Assembly (NCBI GenBank): GCA_039545355.1
Contig: BCJJ01000019.1
Span: forward strand, 618,076-682,075
DNA from: Trichosporon coremiiforme
Lineage: Eukaryota; Basidiomycota; Tremellomycetes; Trichosporonales; Trichosporonaceae
Direction: 5' to 3'
Length of the DNA: 64,000 bases
In this document: positions 44,369 through 54,384 of the stretch, in pieces
Numbering within the stretch: the stretch's first letter is position 1
How the letters are laid out: each line of letters starts with the position of its first letter
The notes under the pieces: model-generated
Databases searched by the model: none
Told to the model about the DNA's origin: nothing
The model's input: only the letters and a program-made list of their open reading frames with translations
Translations under genes and position numbers: made by a program

Positions 44369-45945
44369 CTACTCACGCTCTGCCCGCAGAACAGCCAGCT
44401 TCGAGTCCAGGTTCGCCATCGTCTTCTCCTTGGCCGTGACGAGACGCTGGAGCCGGACTGGATCGGAGATCGCTGCATAGTCTGGTTTCTGCGGGACGGG
44501 CGTGCGCCCCTTCTCCGCTGTCTCTTTGCCTGCGTCTCCCTTGCCGTCTGTATCCGTTCCGACTTTCCTAACGGCGGTCTTGTCGGGGGTTGCACTAGGT
44601 GCACTGTCGTCTGTGGCAGAGAGGATGGCAATATCGCGCCGCAGCTCGCCGATCGCCTCGTCCAGCGTGGTCAACGCTGATCGCAAATCCCGCAGCTGCA
44701 CCTTCTCCATGAGCGCTTGCGCTGCGTCCTGCGCAGTGACGCCGATATGGCTGAAGCGCGCCGGCTGATGTCAGCAAAGATGTCCTCGCACACAAATTGC
44801 AGCCCTATGTTGTTGTTCTGGAGCCCATGTATCGGGGTCAGTTACCGGCGCCCCTGCTCGAACCATCGGCAGACCCAAGAGCGAGGTTATTCGAGCACTA
44901 GCGCTGGCAGTCATGCTAGTCGACCCAACGGCAGCCCACTCTGCGAACGCCATGCCGATCACTCCTCCGCGCTAGGCATCGAAGCTACCTCGGCGCTACG
45001 ACAACTTCCGAGGCACCAAATGGCAGCGCTAGATGCCATGCATCCGATGATAGCGACCACGCATCGTCCACCTCCGAGCTCGGATCCTTCCCCCGCGTAC
45101 GAGACACTTACACCAAGCATATCTCCGCCGAACCACCGCGCGCAAACGACGAGCACATCAACAGCGCCAATTTCATTCAGGACCTTCAGTACACGATCAC
45201 CCCCGTACCGCTCCCCGTCGTCGTCCATCGCTTCCAGAAGCTGCCGTCAGCGTGGGTGTTTCATGGACATTGCAAAGTGGGACGCAATGTGGGTTCGGCT
45301 GTTGCAGCGGGTGCCGAGCGAGTATCGACGTGACGAGGAAGGCGCTCGCACGACCACGTAGCCTATTCGCACATGCACATGCCGATCAGATTGCAGACGG
45401 CGAACTGGTGACATGCCGCCGGCCCGTCTATCGTCTTCCGACGGCTTTCGCATTCGCACGCCGACGCATATCGTTGACCTTCCTCGTTATGAGAAACATA
45501 CCTGGTAATCGTCTTCTCCCTGTGTCCCGTCTCTTCCCTCCTTGAGCACCAGCGTCCGGCACGCCCACATCCTGTGATCCGGCTCGCGGGCCCTCTTCCT
45601 AGGTCCCGGCGCCAGGCCGCCGTCGCTCTGGAACGCGCCGTCTCGTGACTCGAGCAGTTCCTTGCCGACAAGGCTCACGATGTCCATGTCGCGGACGATC
45701 TTCTGCACGTGTTTCTTCAGCGCGTCTGCTGTTCGGATGTTCGATGGCGGGGAGAGCGACATTGCGAATGACGTGAACGTACTCGACACGGCGTGCAGGT
45801 GCGGACTCGAGACGAGGAGTGGTGCCGGCTCACCAGGCTTCAGCCAGGCAGACAGCGCATTGCGTGGCGGGGTGTGCACGCGAGCACGCTTTTGGAAGGA
45901 CTGAACTGGAGTTGAGGAGGAGGCAGCCGACGATGCGCGCTTCAT
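44369..45945 (-). CDS. Impact/YigZ N-domain protein with C-terminal coiled coil
   Basis: Exons 45945-45502, 45240-45112 and 44764-44369 (322 aa). The Impact-N (UPF0029) fold is split over all three exons: SSTFTSFAMSLSPPS, DHRMWACRTLVLKEGRDG, LLEAMDDDGERYGGDRVL, VVCARWFGGDMLG, then PARFSHIGVTAQDAAQAL, which matches the family block LGPDRFxHI. Yeast Yih1 and mammalian IMPACT, which restrain Gcn2 activation, carry an RWD domain before this fold. Here there is instead a short basic region (QSFQKRARVHTPP). After it comes a helical, probably coiled-coil tail (RDLRSALTTLDEAIGELRRD, then LVTAKEKTMANLDSKL). So a Gcn2-pathway role is not assured. Introns are 261 and 347 bases, ending GCTGACGGCAG and GCTGACATCAG. 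Confidence 0.85.
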
Positions 45946-46191
45946 TGCCGAGGAGGGAAGGTTGGAGAGGTGGGAGAAATGTCAACAACAGAGATCGAGA
46001 AAGTGGAGGTCTGCACGCGTCATCTCATGTACGCTACGGTGAGACATGCCAGTGGCAACCATCACATGCTGTGGGCTGCGCGCTAGACATGCATGCGAGC
46101 AGCGCCCAGTCAGTGGGACGCAGCTCCACGGCGCAATCGAGAGCCCAAAACTGCTCACAATGCTACGTATACATGAAAACAATACTGCTAT

Positions 46192-47127
46192 CTAAACAAT
46201 CGCCTCGAGCTGCTGCGCCAGCTCAAGTGCCGGCTTGACCATCGACTGCATGGGTCCACCACGCTTGATACCCTTTCCGCCCGCAAGGTCCATCGTAATG
46301 CGAGACGAGTCGTGCGCGGCAACTGCGGCGAGGGCGATATCAGGGATGGGCGACTTGGGGAAGGTGAAGGTCTGGGTGGAAGGCTCGAGGTCCCATCCGC
46401 GCTCCTTGGCGAACTCGACGAGCTGGGCCGTCTCACCAGAGCGGAAGAAGAGAAGCTGCGCCGCGTTCTGCAGCGGCAGCGACGGGTAAGACGTCTCGAT
46501 CGTGAGCGCAATCTGCTCCCGGATCGTTCCCATCAGTCGCTCCAGCAGTACAGCGTACTCCTCACGCGGGACTCGGTCGCGCGCCCGGTAGATCTTGTTG
46601 TACGCGCCCTCCATCATCCAGCGCTCCAGGTCCACCGGCCAGCGCACGAAGACGTCCCCAAGCTCGCTCACGTCCAGACCCTCAAGCGCCATGTGGAACT
46701 GCGAGTACTTGCCCTCCGACAGCATCGTCAGCAGCTGCAGACCGATGATGATCGGTCGGTTGGCAGACGGCGGAAGCGTGTTCGCGAGGTTGACGTAGAA
46801 CGGCTGGAGTGCAGCGTTGTACTGGTTGTACGAGGCGAGGTTGCTTTGCCTCAGAGCGTTGAAGGCTCCGATCTCAATGATGGTGCCTGTTGTTAGGTTA
46901 ACTCATCGTGGACCGTAACTCACGAGCAGCGAGCAGGTCCTGGGGATTGGCATCGGGAGGGGCGAAGTAGAGACCTGATTGAGCCAGCTGAATCTGAAGG
47001 TTAGTTGCTGAGAGTGAACCTTACCACTCACCTTGAGCTGAGTAACGAGCTTGGTGACCTCATCCTTCTTGCCGGCGTCGAAGAGCTGCTGCAGCTGGGC
47101 GACCGACTGCTGCAGGTCGAGCGACAT
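46192..47127 (-). CDS. rpn12: 26S proteasome regulatory subunit Rpn12 (PSMD8)
   Basis: Exons 47127-47032, 46993-46924 and 46886-46192 (286 aa). Lid subunit of the 19S proteasome particle. Motifs: LFDAGKKDEVTKLVTQLKIQLAQSGL, DLLAARTIIEIGAFNALRQ, YNAALQPFYVN, FHMALEGL, FVRWPVDLERWMMEGAYNKIY (PCI domain), and RSGETAQLVEFAKERGW. Length fits the family. Intron 1 ends CAACTAACCTTCAG and intron 2 ends GTTAACCTAACAACAG. Divergent from the G3BP-like gene. Confidence 0.95.
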
Positions 47128-47800
47128 GTTGGTGGTGGTAGCGAGGTGTGTGGTATCCGAAGCCGAAGTCGTAAGCGTCGCGGGCGTCTAAGGAGTCTAA
47201 GGAGAAGCCGATGCAAGTAGCGAGAAGAAGGTGGACGACGATGAGCAAGCTGGTATGCATGGTGTAATCGGTGTCCTGGTGCGGTTATGACGACGCGTGG
47301 CTCTGGTAGGTGCTGCCACATGCTGGAAACGCCGGAAAGGTGGAGGGCGCTGGACGAGGGTTGCTCGCGCTGGTGATGCCTGCCATTGAGTCATCCAACG
47401 GGCCAGCGACCTTCGAGCCAGACCCTCGACCCAGCACCCAGACCGACCAGCGCGCAACGTCTAGCGTCACTAATCATCATCGTCTTGACCCCTCTTTTCC
47501 GCAACGTCCAACGCCTAACCACACCGTTTTCTCTTCCAATACCCCTCCCCCGCCTCTCCTCCTCACTACAGAGGACCTAAAACACACCTCAAAGGGACTG
47601 CCAGCCCGCCCTCTGCGCACTGTCCTCTGTCTTGCAACAAAGTTGCCGACCACACAAAGTTCAACCCTCCACCTTTTTTCTCCCTCCAGCATCTCTTCCA
47701 CCCCGTTCTACAGGTACGTCGAGCAGCCTCTCGTCCGACGCGTCGTTGGAAAGAGCGGCGTCTGTTATCCCCTTTGCTTAACGCTAATGGCCCTGCAGTC
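47128..47800. promoter_or_regulatory. Divergent rpn12/G3BP promoter with a probable 5' UTR intron
   Basis: 673 bases between the two ATGs. A likely leader intron of the G3BP-like gene runs from 47714 (CAG, then GTACGT) to 47798 (CGCTAATGGCCCTGCAG), two bases before its ATG. The rest is C/T-rich on the plus strand toward that gene. I did not find a proteasome-associated control element by eye. Confidence 0.5.
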
Positions 47801-49584
47801 ATGTCCGCTCCTAACCCCGCTCAGTACGGCCAGCCCGCTCCGGCCTCCACCGAGCAGCCCACCCAGTCGGGTGCTCCCTCGACCTCGGGCGAGGATGCCA
47901 GCAAGATCTCGCCCAGCGACGTCGGATGGCAGTTCGTTCCCCAGTACTAGTGAGTATTGGACCACGTCTCAGTTGCATGCATGACGCGACGCTTGAGCCG
48001 TCCCGAAGCGCGAGTGTGTGTGGCGGACGTGTCGGAAGCCTTGCGCCCATCAGTGATAGAGGGAGATCGGCGCGTCGCAGGCACCTCGCTGACAGACGAA
48101 CAGCAACTTCGTGAACAAGCAGCCCCACCGCCTTCACTGCTTCTACAACAAGCGGTCAACTTTCATCCACGGCGAGGAGGGTGACGATGCCACCCCTGCT
48201 CTCGGTCAGCAGGTGAGTTTGCGTGCCTGAGTCATGAAGTAACAGATAACAGGAGATCCACGATCGCATCACCAAGATCGGCTACGACCAGTGCAAGGTC
48301 TTCATCAACTCGATCGACTCACAATCCTCGGCCGGCGGTGGTATCATCATCCAGGTCCTCGGTGAGATGTCCAACGCCAACAAGCCCTGGCGCAAGTTCG
48401 TCCAGACCTTCTTCCTGGCCGAGCAGCCCAACGGCTACTACGTCCTTAACGACATCTTCCGCTACCTGAAGGAGGAGACCGACGACGAGGAGGAGGAGGA
48501 CGACGTTCCTGAGGTCTCTGAGGCTCCGGTCGTTAGCAGCGCCGCTGCCACTCAGGCCGAGGTCGAGCACGCCCAGGCCGCTCCCCCTGCCCCCGTCGCC
48601 GCCACCGCCGAGGCCCCCGAGCCCAAGGTTCCCGCTGAGGAGCAGAAGCCTGAGTCACCCGCTCCGGAGAAGAAGGAGGAGCCTAAGGAGGCTGAGCCTG
48701 AGGCTGCCGCTCCTGCCGCCGAGGAGGAGAAGCCCGCTGTCCCTGCCCTCAAGGCCGAGGAGACCCCGGCTCCTGCCGCCAAGCCCGCCTCCCCCGCCCC
48801 TCCTGCTTCTGAGAAGGCTGCTTCTGCCACCCCCAACGGTACCTCTGGCGCTGTTACTCCTGCTGCCCAGCCTGCTCAGCCGGCCCAGCCCGCTCAGCCC
48901 GCTCAGCCCGCCGCCCCCGCCAAGCCCAAGTCCTGGGCTGCTCTTGCTGGTGGTGGCAAGACCTGGGCCAGCTCCGTCGCTGTCGCCTCCCCGGCCTCTG
49001 CTCCCGCTACTCCTGCTGCTGCCTCCGCCGCCCCCGCCAAGAAGGAGGCGGCGCCCGCTCCGGCCGCGACTGGTGCTGCCGCGCCCGCTTCAGGCAGCGG
49101 CCGTCACCCGTACTACGAGAACGCCATGAAGGTCAACACCCCCCACTGCTTCGTCAAGCTTCCCAACTGGTCTGCCAGCGACTCCACTACTGGCGGAGAG
49201 ACCATTGACGAGCCCACTCTCCGCAACATTGCTTCGCGCTTCGGTGACGTCGTCAAGGTTGAGATCGTGAAGGGCAAGGCCTGCGCCTTTGTCGAGTTCA
49301 AGAACGTCGACTCGGCCCGCAAGGCCATCATCGCTTCGCTCGGCACCCACTATGGTGGCGAGGGCGGTGTCCCCACGGCGAACGGCGAGGGCAAGCTCAA
49401 CTTCGAGACCCGCAAGGAGAAGGACGAGCGTGGACCCAAGGGCCGTAGCCGTGGCGGTGCCACCGAGCAGCAGCCCCGCACTGGTGGCCAGCGCACTGCT
49501 ACTGGCGGTGCCGAGCGTGGCCAGGGGAGCCGTGGCAACCGCGGCGGACGCGGCGGACGCCAGGGCAACGCCGGCCAGAAGTAA
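47801..49584 (+). CDS. G3BP-like protein: NTF2 domain, RRM, RGG tail
   Basis: Exons 47801-47949, 48104-48212 and 48253-49584 (529 aa). NTF2-like domain from about residue 43: VGWQFVPQYYNFVNKQPHRLHCFYNKRSTFIHG, ITKIGYDQCKVFINSIDSQSS, and KFVQTFFLAEQPNGYYVLNDIFRYL. A long Ala/Pro/Glu-rich disordered linker follows, then an RRM (HCFVKLPNW, FGDVVKVEIVKGKACAFVEFKNVDSARKAI) and a Gly/Arg tail with RGG boxes. This is the layout of human G3BP1/2, S. pombe Nxt3 and yeast Bre5, which partner ubiquitin protease Ubp3 and stress granules. The acceptor of intron 2 is unusual (GATAACAG). Confidence 0.93.
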
Positions 49585-49950
49585 GAGCGGTAACGTCGAG
49601 GAGCAGGACGACAGTAGATCACCCAGTAGACATCATCCATCCCCCATATCTTTATCCACTCCCACACCACATCTCAACCCCACCCTTTACCCACACTCCA
49701 ACACTGCATCCGTAATTTCCCCGGTTTCCCGGCTTCCGAGTGACATTTCGAGGAAATCTGAGCATTGAGTTCCGCGGACGAACTGAAGGAGGAAGGAGAG
49801 TAGGAGGAAAGACGACGGCATCATGGTGTAAAGGTAAAGGCTAGGGCTGGAGGAGCCCCGTGTGTGGAGTGTTGGCATCACAATGCGTGCATTTGTAGTT
49901 ATGAGAGGCATGTTCATAAAGTGCATTTTGGGATACAACAGGTGCTTCTA
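49585..49950. other. Gap between convergent genes
   Basis: 366 bases between the stops of the G3BP-like and METTL16 genes; 3' UTRs only, nothing else seen. Confidence 0.4.
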
Positions 49951-51693
49951 TCACTGACGTCTTGCCCAGCCTTGGTCATGCGGTCGGCTGTAGCCTCCGC
50001 GACCTCGTCCGCCGCCGAGTGCTCCTCGCCTGTCACCGCGACCTCGCCCTCGCCCCCGGTTTCCGCCAGTTTGACCATGGCCCAGATACGGGTTGTCCTG
50101 ATGCTGGAGGTATGGGTTGTTCGTCTGTTGCTCCTCGTCGTCAGCAGCTGGCCGACTCTTCTTCTGCTCGGGACCCTCCTCCGTCGGCTGCCTGCGTTTC
50201 CGCAGTCCAGCCTTCTGTATGACAAACTTCCAGAAGGCGTCGACGATTGTTCGATCTCGCCCCCACTGCCACACCATTGTTGCCCGCGCCTTCGGAACGG
50301 CGTGCGAAGGCGCTTCCAGACCGGCCACTGCATCAGCATTTGTCGAAGCGGTTGCTTCTGGCTTCGTGAAGCTAAGGCGAGCACAGAACACCGGCTCCTG
50401 GCTCGCCGAGGTCTCTGATTGAGAGCCAGACGCTTCCCCTGCTCCTTCGGAATTCTGCGCCGCCCGCTGAGCTGCTCTCCGTGCTTGTCGCGACCAGGTG
50501 TTTGTCGTCGGGGCGAGGTGGATCACGTTTTCCTCGTCCGCGGTCGTGTCGATGCTCACGCTCTCGAGCACATCGAGGATCGCCATCCTAACCTCATCCA
50601 GCTCCTTCTCCTCCTCATCGTGCACAAAAGAGTTGCTCAGCGACACCATCTTCGCGAAGCTCGTTCCCTTCTCAACATGCGCCGGTCTAGTCAAGCTCTG
50701 CTTGTCAGTTACCTATCCTGAGCATCTCAACTCACGTCCGGCAAGCGGTAGGGCGAGAACGACCACGCCAGCACCCAGCGAGTCGTGTTCCCCTGCCTGA
50801 GGGATATGACGGCATAGTTCGTCGTCTTGGTCAGGACGTGCTTGACGAGGGGCCCGAGAGAAGCATACCGTCCCACGAGCGAGGTGAACCACCCCACTTT
50901 GTCCCCGTACGCCTCCGACTCATCGATCATCTGCCCGACGAAGAGCTCCTCCCCACCTCTTGTCACCTGTTCGTTTGGCGCGCACGTCGGAGCAGCAGAC
51001 GCTGGCGTCATCTTCGCCAAACGTGCTTCTTCCGCCTCAACCAGGCTCGCGAAGAAGGGCGGGTTGCACATCGTGAACGACCACGAGTCCTGCTCCTTCA
51101 AGTGGCCCAGCAGCGAGTTATCCTCCGGCACACCTTTGATCTCCACTGCGGTTGAGGCGATCGAATTCCGCGCGGCCTGCTCGCGAGCGTGTGCCAACGA
51201 CGTCGGCTCGAGCTCGCTGCCAGCGACGTACGCCTCCGGCTTGAGCTTGTGCAGGAGCAAGGCGTAGATTGCGACGTGGCCCGTCCCGACGTCGAGGGCG
51301 CGGAGTGGACCGGGCGCGGCATACTGCGCAAGGTCAAGGCAGGTCAGGACATAATCGAGCCGGTTCGCAACCTGAAGGTTAGATGGCAAGACAATCAGCT
51401 AACCCACAGTTGGACATAACCGATCGTCCCTCAGTTCGATGTCAAGATCAAAGTCGTGCCGCAGCAGCGCCGCCGTCAGTGCCCGAAGCGCACGGGCATC
51501 GGTGAAGTCGACGCTCGCCCCGTGGTCAGATTTCGTGATGCTACCCAACATCAGCTTGACTTGAGGAGCTGGGTGCCTGGCTCACCGCTGCCGCTCACCA
51601 TCGGCTCACTTACAACGGCCGCAGCGCCTCATCCTTGTCGGCTAGCGCGGCAAAGTCGGGTTTCTGCGCGCGATACGGGTTGCGCTCGTGCAT
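49951..51693 (-). CDS. mettl16: METTL16-type RNA N6-adenosine methyltransferase
   Basis: Exons 51693-51614, 51540-51408, 51371-50736 and 50697-49951 (531 aa). METTL16 and S. pombe Mtl16 methylate U6 snRNA at the ACAGA box that reads 5' splice sites. The start MHERNPYRAQKPDFAALA matches the family N-terminus. RALTAALLRHDFDLDI, the SAM site LDVGTGHVAIYALLL and catalytic NPPF (residues 174-177) follow. The C-terminal half is divergent and ends in an Arg/Gly-rich tail (GRGRGRGDRRG, GGGRGRGG) suited to RNA binding. Introns: 73 (ends GCTGATGTTGGGTAG), 36 (donor GTGGGT) and 38 bases. Divergent from the membrane-protein gene, with 299 bases between them. Confidence 0.92.
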
Positions 51694-51992
51694 GACCGAA
51701 AGTCGGGGTGGAATGCACGAGTTACGTTCGGATGACCTAATAACGACGGTGACTGGTGGCGAAATGCGGCGCGCCCCGCGTTATAGCGAAGGGACCAGGA
51801 GATCGGGGCCGGCTGGTCCAGGATTGCACGTGTCTGGCGTAGCCTGGCAGTCCTGAACGTCATGCCGACACGCGATCGGGTTACACTTACAGCTATCAAG
51901 ACTGAATCTCGTCTTCTGTCATTCCTTCATCCGTTATCCCTCCCTGCCCTCGCCGCCCCTACCGCCTGCAACCACCGAGCCACCGCCTTGCC

Positions 51993-53616
51993 ATGCCGCG
52001 CCGTCGCCGCGTTGTCGTTCGCGAGGACCGCGAGCTCCCCCCAATCCCCCTGCAGCGGTAAGTCGGACGCGCACCTACCGGTGGATGGGCGCGAGGCATC
52101 CAGACACTGACCGCCAGCAGACAACGTGCGCGCTCCTTCAAGTTTTTCCTGTACGTGTTCCCGACGGCGCTCGTCACAATCTTCTTCTACTTCTTCGCCC
52201 TCGACTCGCGCTCTCCCGGGCTTCTCATCGGCAGCCTCATATGCGCGTCTGGACTGTGTGAGTTTTTTGCCTTTCGACCTCGGCTAAGACGTTTCGCTGA
52301 CTGGACCTCGCAGTACTCAGCCTCCGCGCACACGAAGAGTTCCCCTTCAACCGTCGCAAGGTCATCAAGCTCCGAGCATGGGCCGACCTCCAGATGCATG
52401 TGCGCGAGGGTCTCGGTGTGGTGAGTCTCACCAGTTAAGCGACGTACCTCTTCACCTCTTCCATCAGGGGTAGAATGTCAGCGTCCGCCGTACGACATGT
52501 TGTGAAATTGCTGACGTCCCAGGCGCAAGTCGCGATCACCAGCAATCCGGCGCTGAACCACTCGCCCACGACGCCGTCGCTACACAATGTCCCTATGAGC
52601 CCATTGCAGGAGAACGACGTCCTGCCGGATGAATCCGTGGTCGCGAGTGACCCATGGGAGGCGGATCTGCGGACAGAGGAATTCCTCGGCCTTCTTGCCG
52701 GCTTCCCGATAGCTCTGCAACACCATCTCATGGGCACGCGTGCCCTTCCCCAGCCGCCCCTGTGTGACCTCTTGCCCGCTGACTACCTGTCGAGCCTGAA
52801 ACGCACTGACTCGCGTGTCCGTTTCGCTGAGGAGCACTCAGGTCCTAGCGGGTCGGGCAACCCGATCGCGAAGAGTGCGAAGCCGAATGGAGACGCAAAC
52901 ACGAATGGTGCAGTCCTTGGCGCAGCGACACACAGCGACGAGGAGTCGGACGGCAAGGAGGAGACAACAGGCAAGGAGGAGGTGCCTGCGCCTGTCAAGA
53001 AATCGAACCTGCACGCCCCGTACCCCGCCCACCTGCCCCTGTCTCTCCTGCGGCTTCTGGAAGCGTACGTCGCCGGCTTCGCGCAGCGCCCGGTCGAGAA
53101 GGGCGGCTGGACGCCCCTGCAGACGGAGCGCGCAATTGACGCCATCAAGGGCTTGAATGCCGCCCTCACGGAGGCAGAGTCAATCTACAATGGTGAGTTG
53201 GCTGCTTCTCATCCTGGAACTGACAGCAGCGCCGGACCCGGTCGTGAGCCTAACGCTGTGCGCGTATCTGTTCGTGCTTAGCATTCTGTGCTTCATCGCG
53301 CTGTACATGCCGCCGCTCGTGTCTTTGATGACGTTCGGGCTGATTGCGGCCGCATTCCCGCCCGCGTTCAGCCGCGCAACGACTGGCCCGAGTCCGTCTT
53401 GTGAGTTACCCCTCTGGACACTGCTAACTCTCAGCATCGACACACCCCCTGACACATGAGACGCGAATGATGCTGAACGAGTCGATCGACAACTGCCCCG
53501 CGCTCGCGACGTACTACCGCAACCGCATCGCGGTACGCGCGGGTGTAGATGCGCCTGAAGTTGTCGACCTCGACAAGCGCTCGCGAAGGCGGGACATCTG
53601 GCTCCCTTCGTTCTGA
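51993..53616 (+). CDS. Membrane protein of unknown function, two hydrophobic hairpins
   Basis: Exons 51993-52057, 52121-52257, 52314-52420, 52523-53192, 53230-53400 and 53435-53616 (443 aa). No family recognised. The N-terminus is very basic (MPRRRRVVVRE). Hydrophobic segments lie at about 27-50 (FFLYVFPTALVTIFFYFFAL) and 53-70 (GLLIGSLICASGLLLSL). A middle part of about 200 residues includes a polar disordered stretch. A second pair follows near 330-375 (VVSLTLCAYLFVLSILCFIALY, LVSLMTFGLIAAAFPPAF). The C-terminus is charged and ends WLPSF. Paired long hydrophobic stretches recall reticulon-like or Pex24/30-like ER shaping proteins; this is only a shape analogy. Intron 3 skips an in-frame ATG at 52475 and ends GCTGACGTCCCAG. 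Introns 1 and 4 end CAGCAG. Confidence 0.75.
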
Positions 53617-53862
53617 TTGTGTCTCGGATCTGTCCAGTTGTAACCGCCTGGCCTCCGTGTTGTATAAGTCGTTCTGTCGCGACACCTGTCTCTTATCTTA
53701 TGTAGGTTTAATTCACGGCCTATGATGTATCCTCCTTAACAATGAGCGGTGCGGAACAGAGTGAAGGAGTCTTCCTTGACGCTCTCGCACCCAAACGCTG
53801 GAAATTCTGGGATCGTGTACCTGTTCGGCGGCGGCGCAAATGCACAGCAAACAGCTAGCTTC

Positions 53863-53955
53863 GCCTTCTTAGTTCAGTGGCTAGAATTTTCCACTAGTAG
53901 TGTCTCTTCGAGTCTTGCTATGGAACGGTCACCCGTTCGATTCGGGTAGAAGGCA
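53863..53955 (+). tRNA. tRNA-Thr (AGU) with 20-base intron
   Basis: Acceptor GCCTTCT/AGAAGGC with discriminator A; D arm GTTC-AGTGGCTA-GAAT; anticodon stem TTCCA/TGGAA; loop CTAGTA giving AGT; T arm ACCCG-TTCGATT-CGGGT. All stems pair. The intron (53900-53919) follows position 37. A TTTT lies just downstream. Confidence 0.94.
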
Positions 53956-54384
53956 TTCTCTTTTGCCATTTCGGCACTCGCGGGGCGTTCTGTTGGGGTG
54001 TTGGTATGTTCGTTGGTGATGCCGCTGGGTTTGAAGGTCGGTGTTCTCGTGGACTGATGCACCGAGTGTGCGTGGCGGCTTGACGTAGTGCCTGGTGCCA
54101 AGTGACACTAATGGGTGGATAAATGGCTTGGGAAGGCTGGCCGGCTCGGAGAGCCGGCGGAGTCGGGGATGCGTTTCAGCTGCACCGCCTGATCTGGTAG
54201 ACACGCAGTACCACATTGTCTCTCATTCTCGTCAGCAGTGTTTTCCCCCTTTTCCACTATTCACATTCTCGACGAGAGTATTATCAGATACCAGCATTCC
54301 GGCCGTGGCTCGAAATCAAACTTCGAACTTCTTTCGCCACCCGCCCAAGTCCGAGTGAGGGTGTGACATCACACCGATCACCCA
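53956..54384. other. Spacer upstream of the gene at 54385
   Basis: 429 bases holding the tRNA terminator T-run and presumed promoter of the next gene; no other feature seen. Confidence 0.4.

Noticed and set aside
44771..44962. Separate small gene beginning MAFAEW, spliced through GTAACT to the exon at 44764
   Set aside because: The exon at 44764 opens PARFSHI, which completes the Impact-domain block after DMLG when spliced from 45112 with a better donor (GTAAGT). The MAFAEW frame lies in that intron.
45247..45459. Extra exon of the Impact gene encoding RTHIASHF
   Set aside because: At first it looked like the family ATHN motif, but the true counterpart (DHRMWACR) is in exon 1. Splicing 45502 to 45240 is in frame and leaves this stretch intronic.
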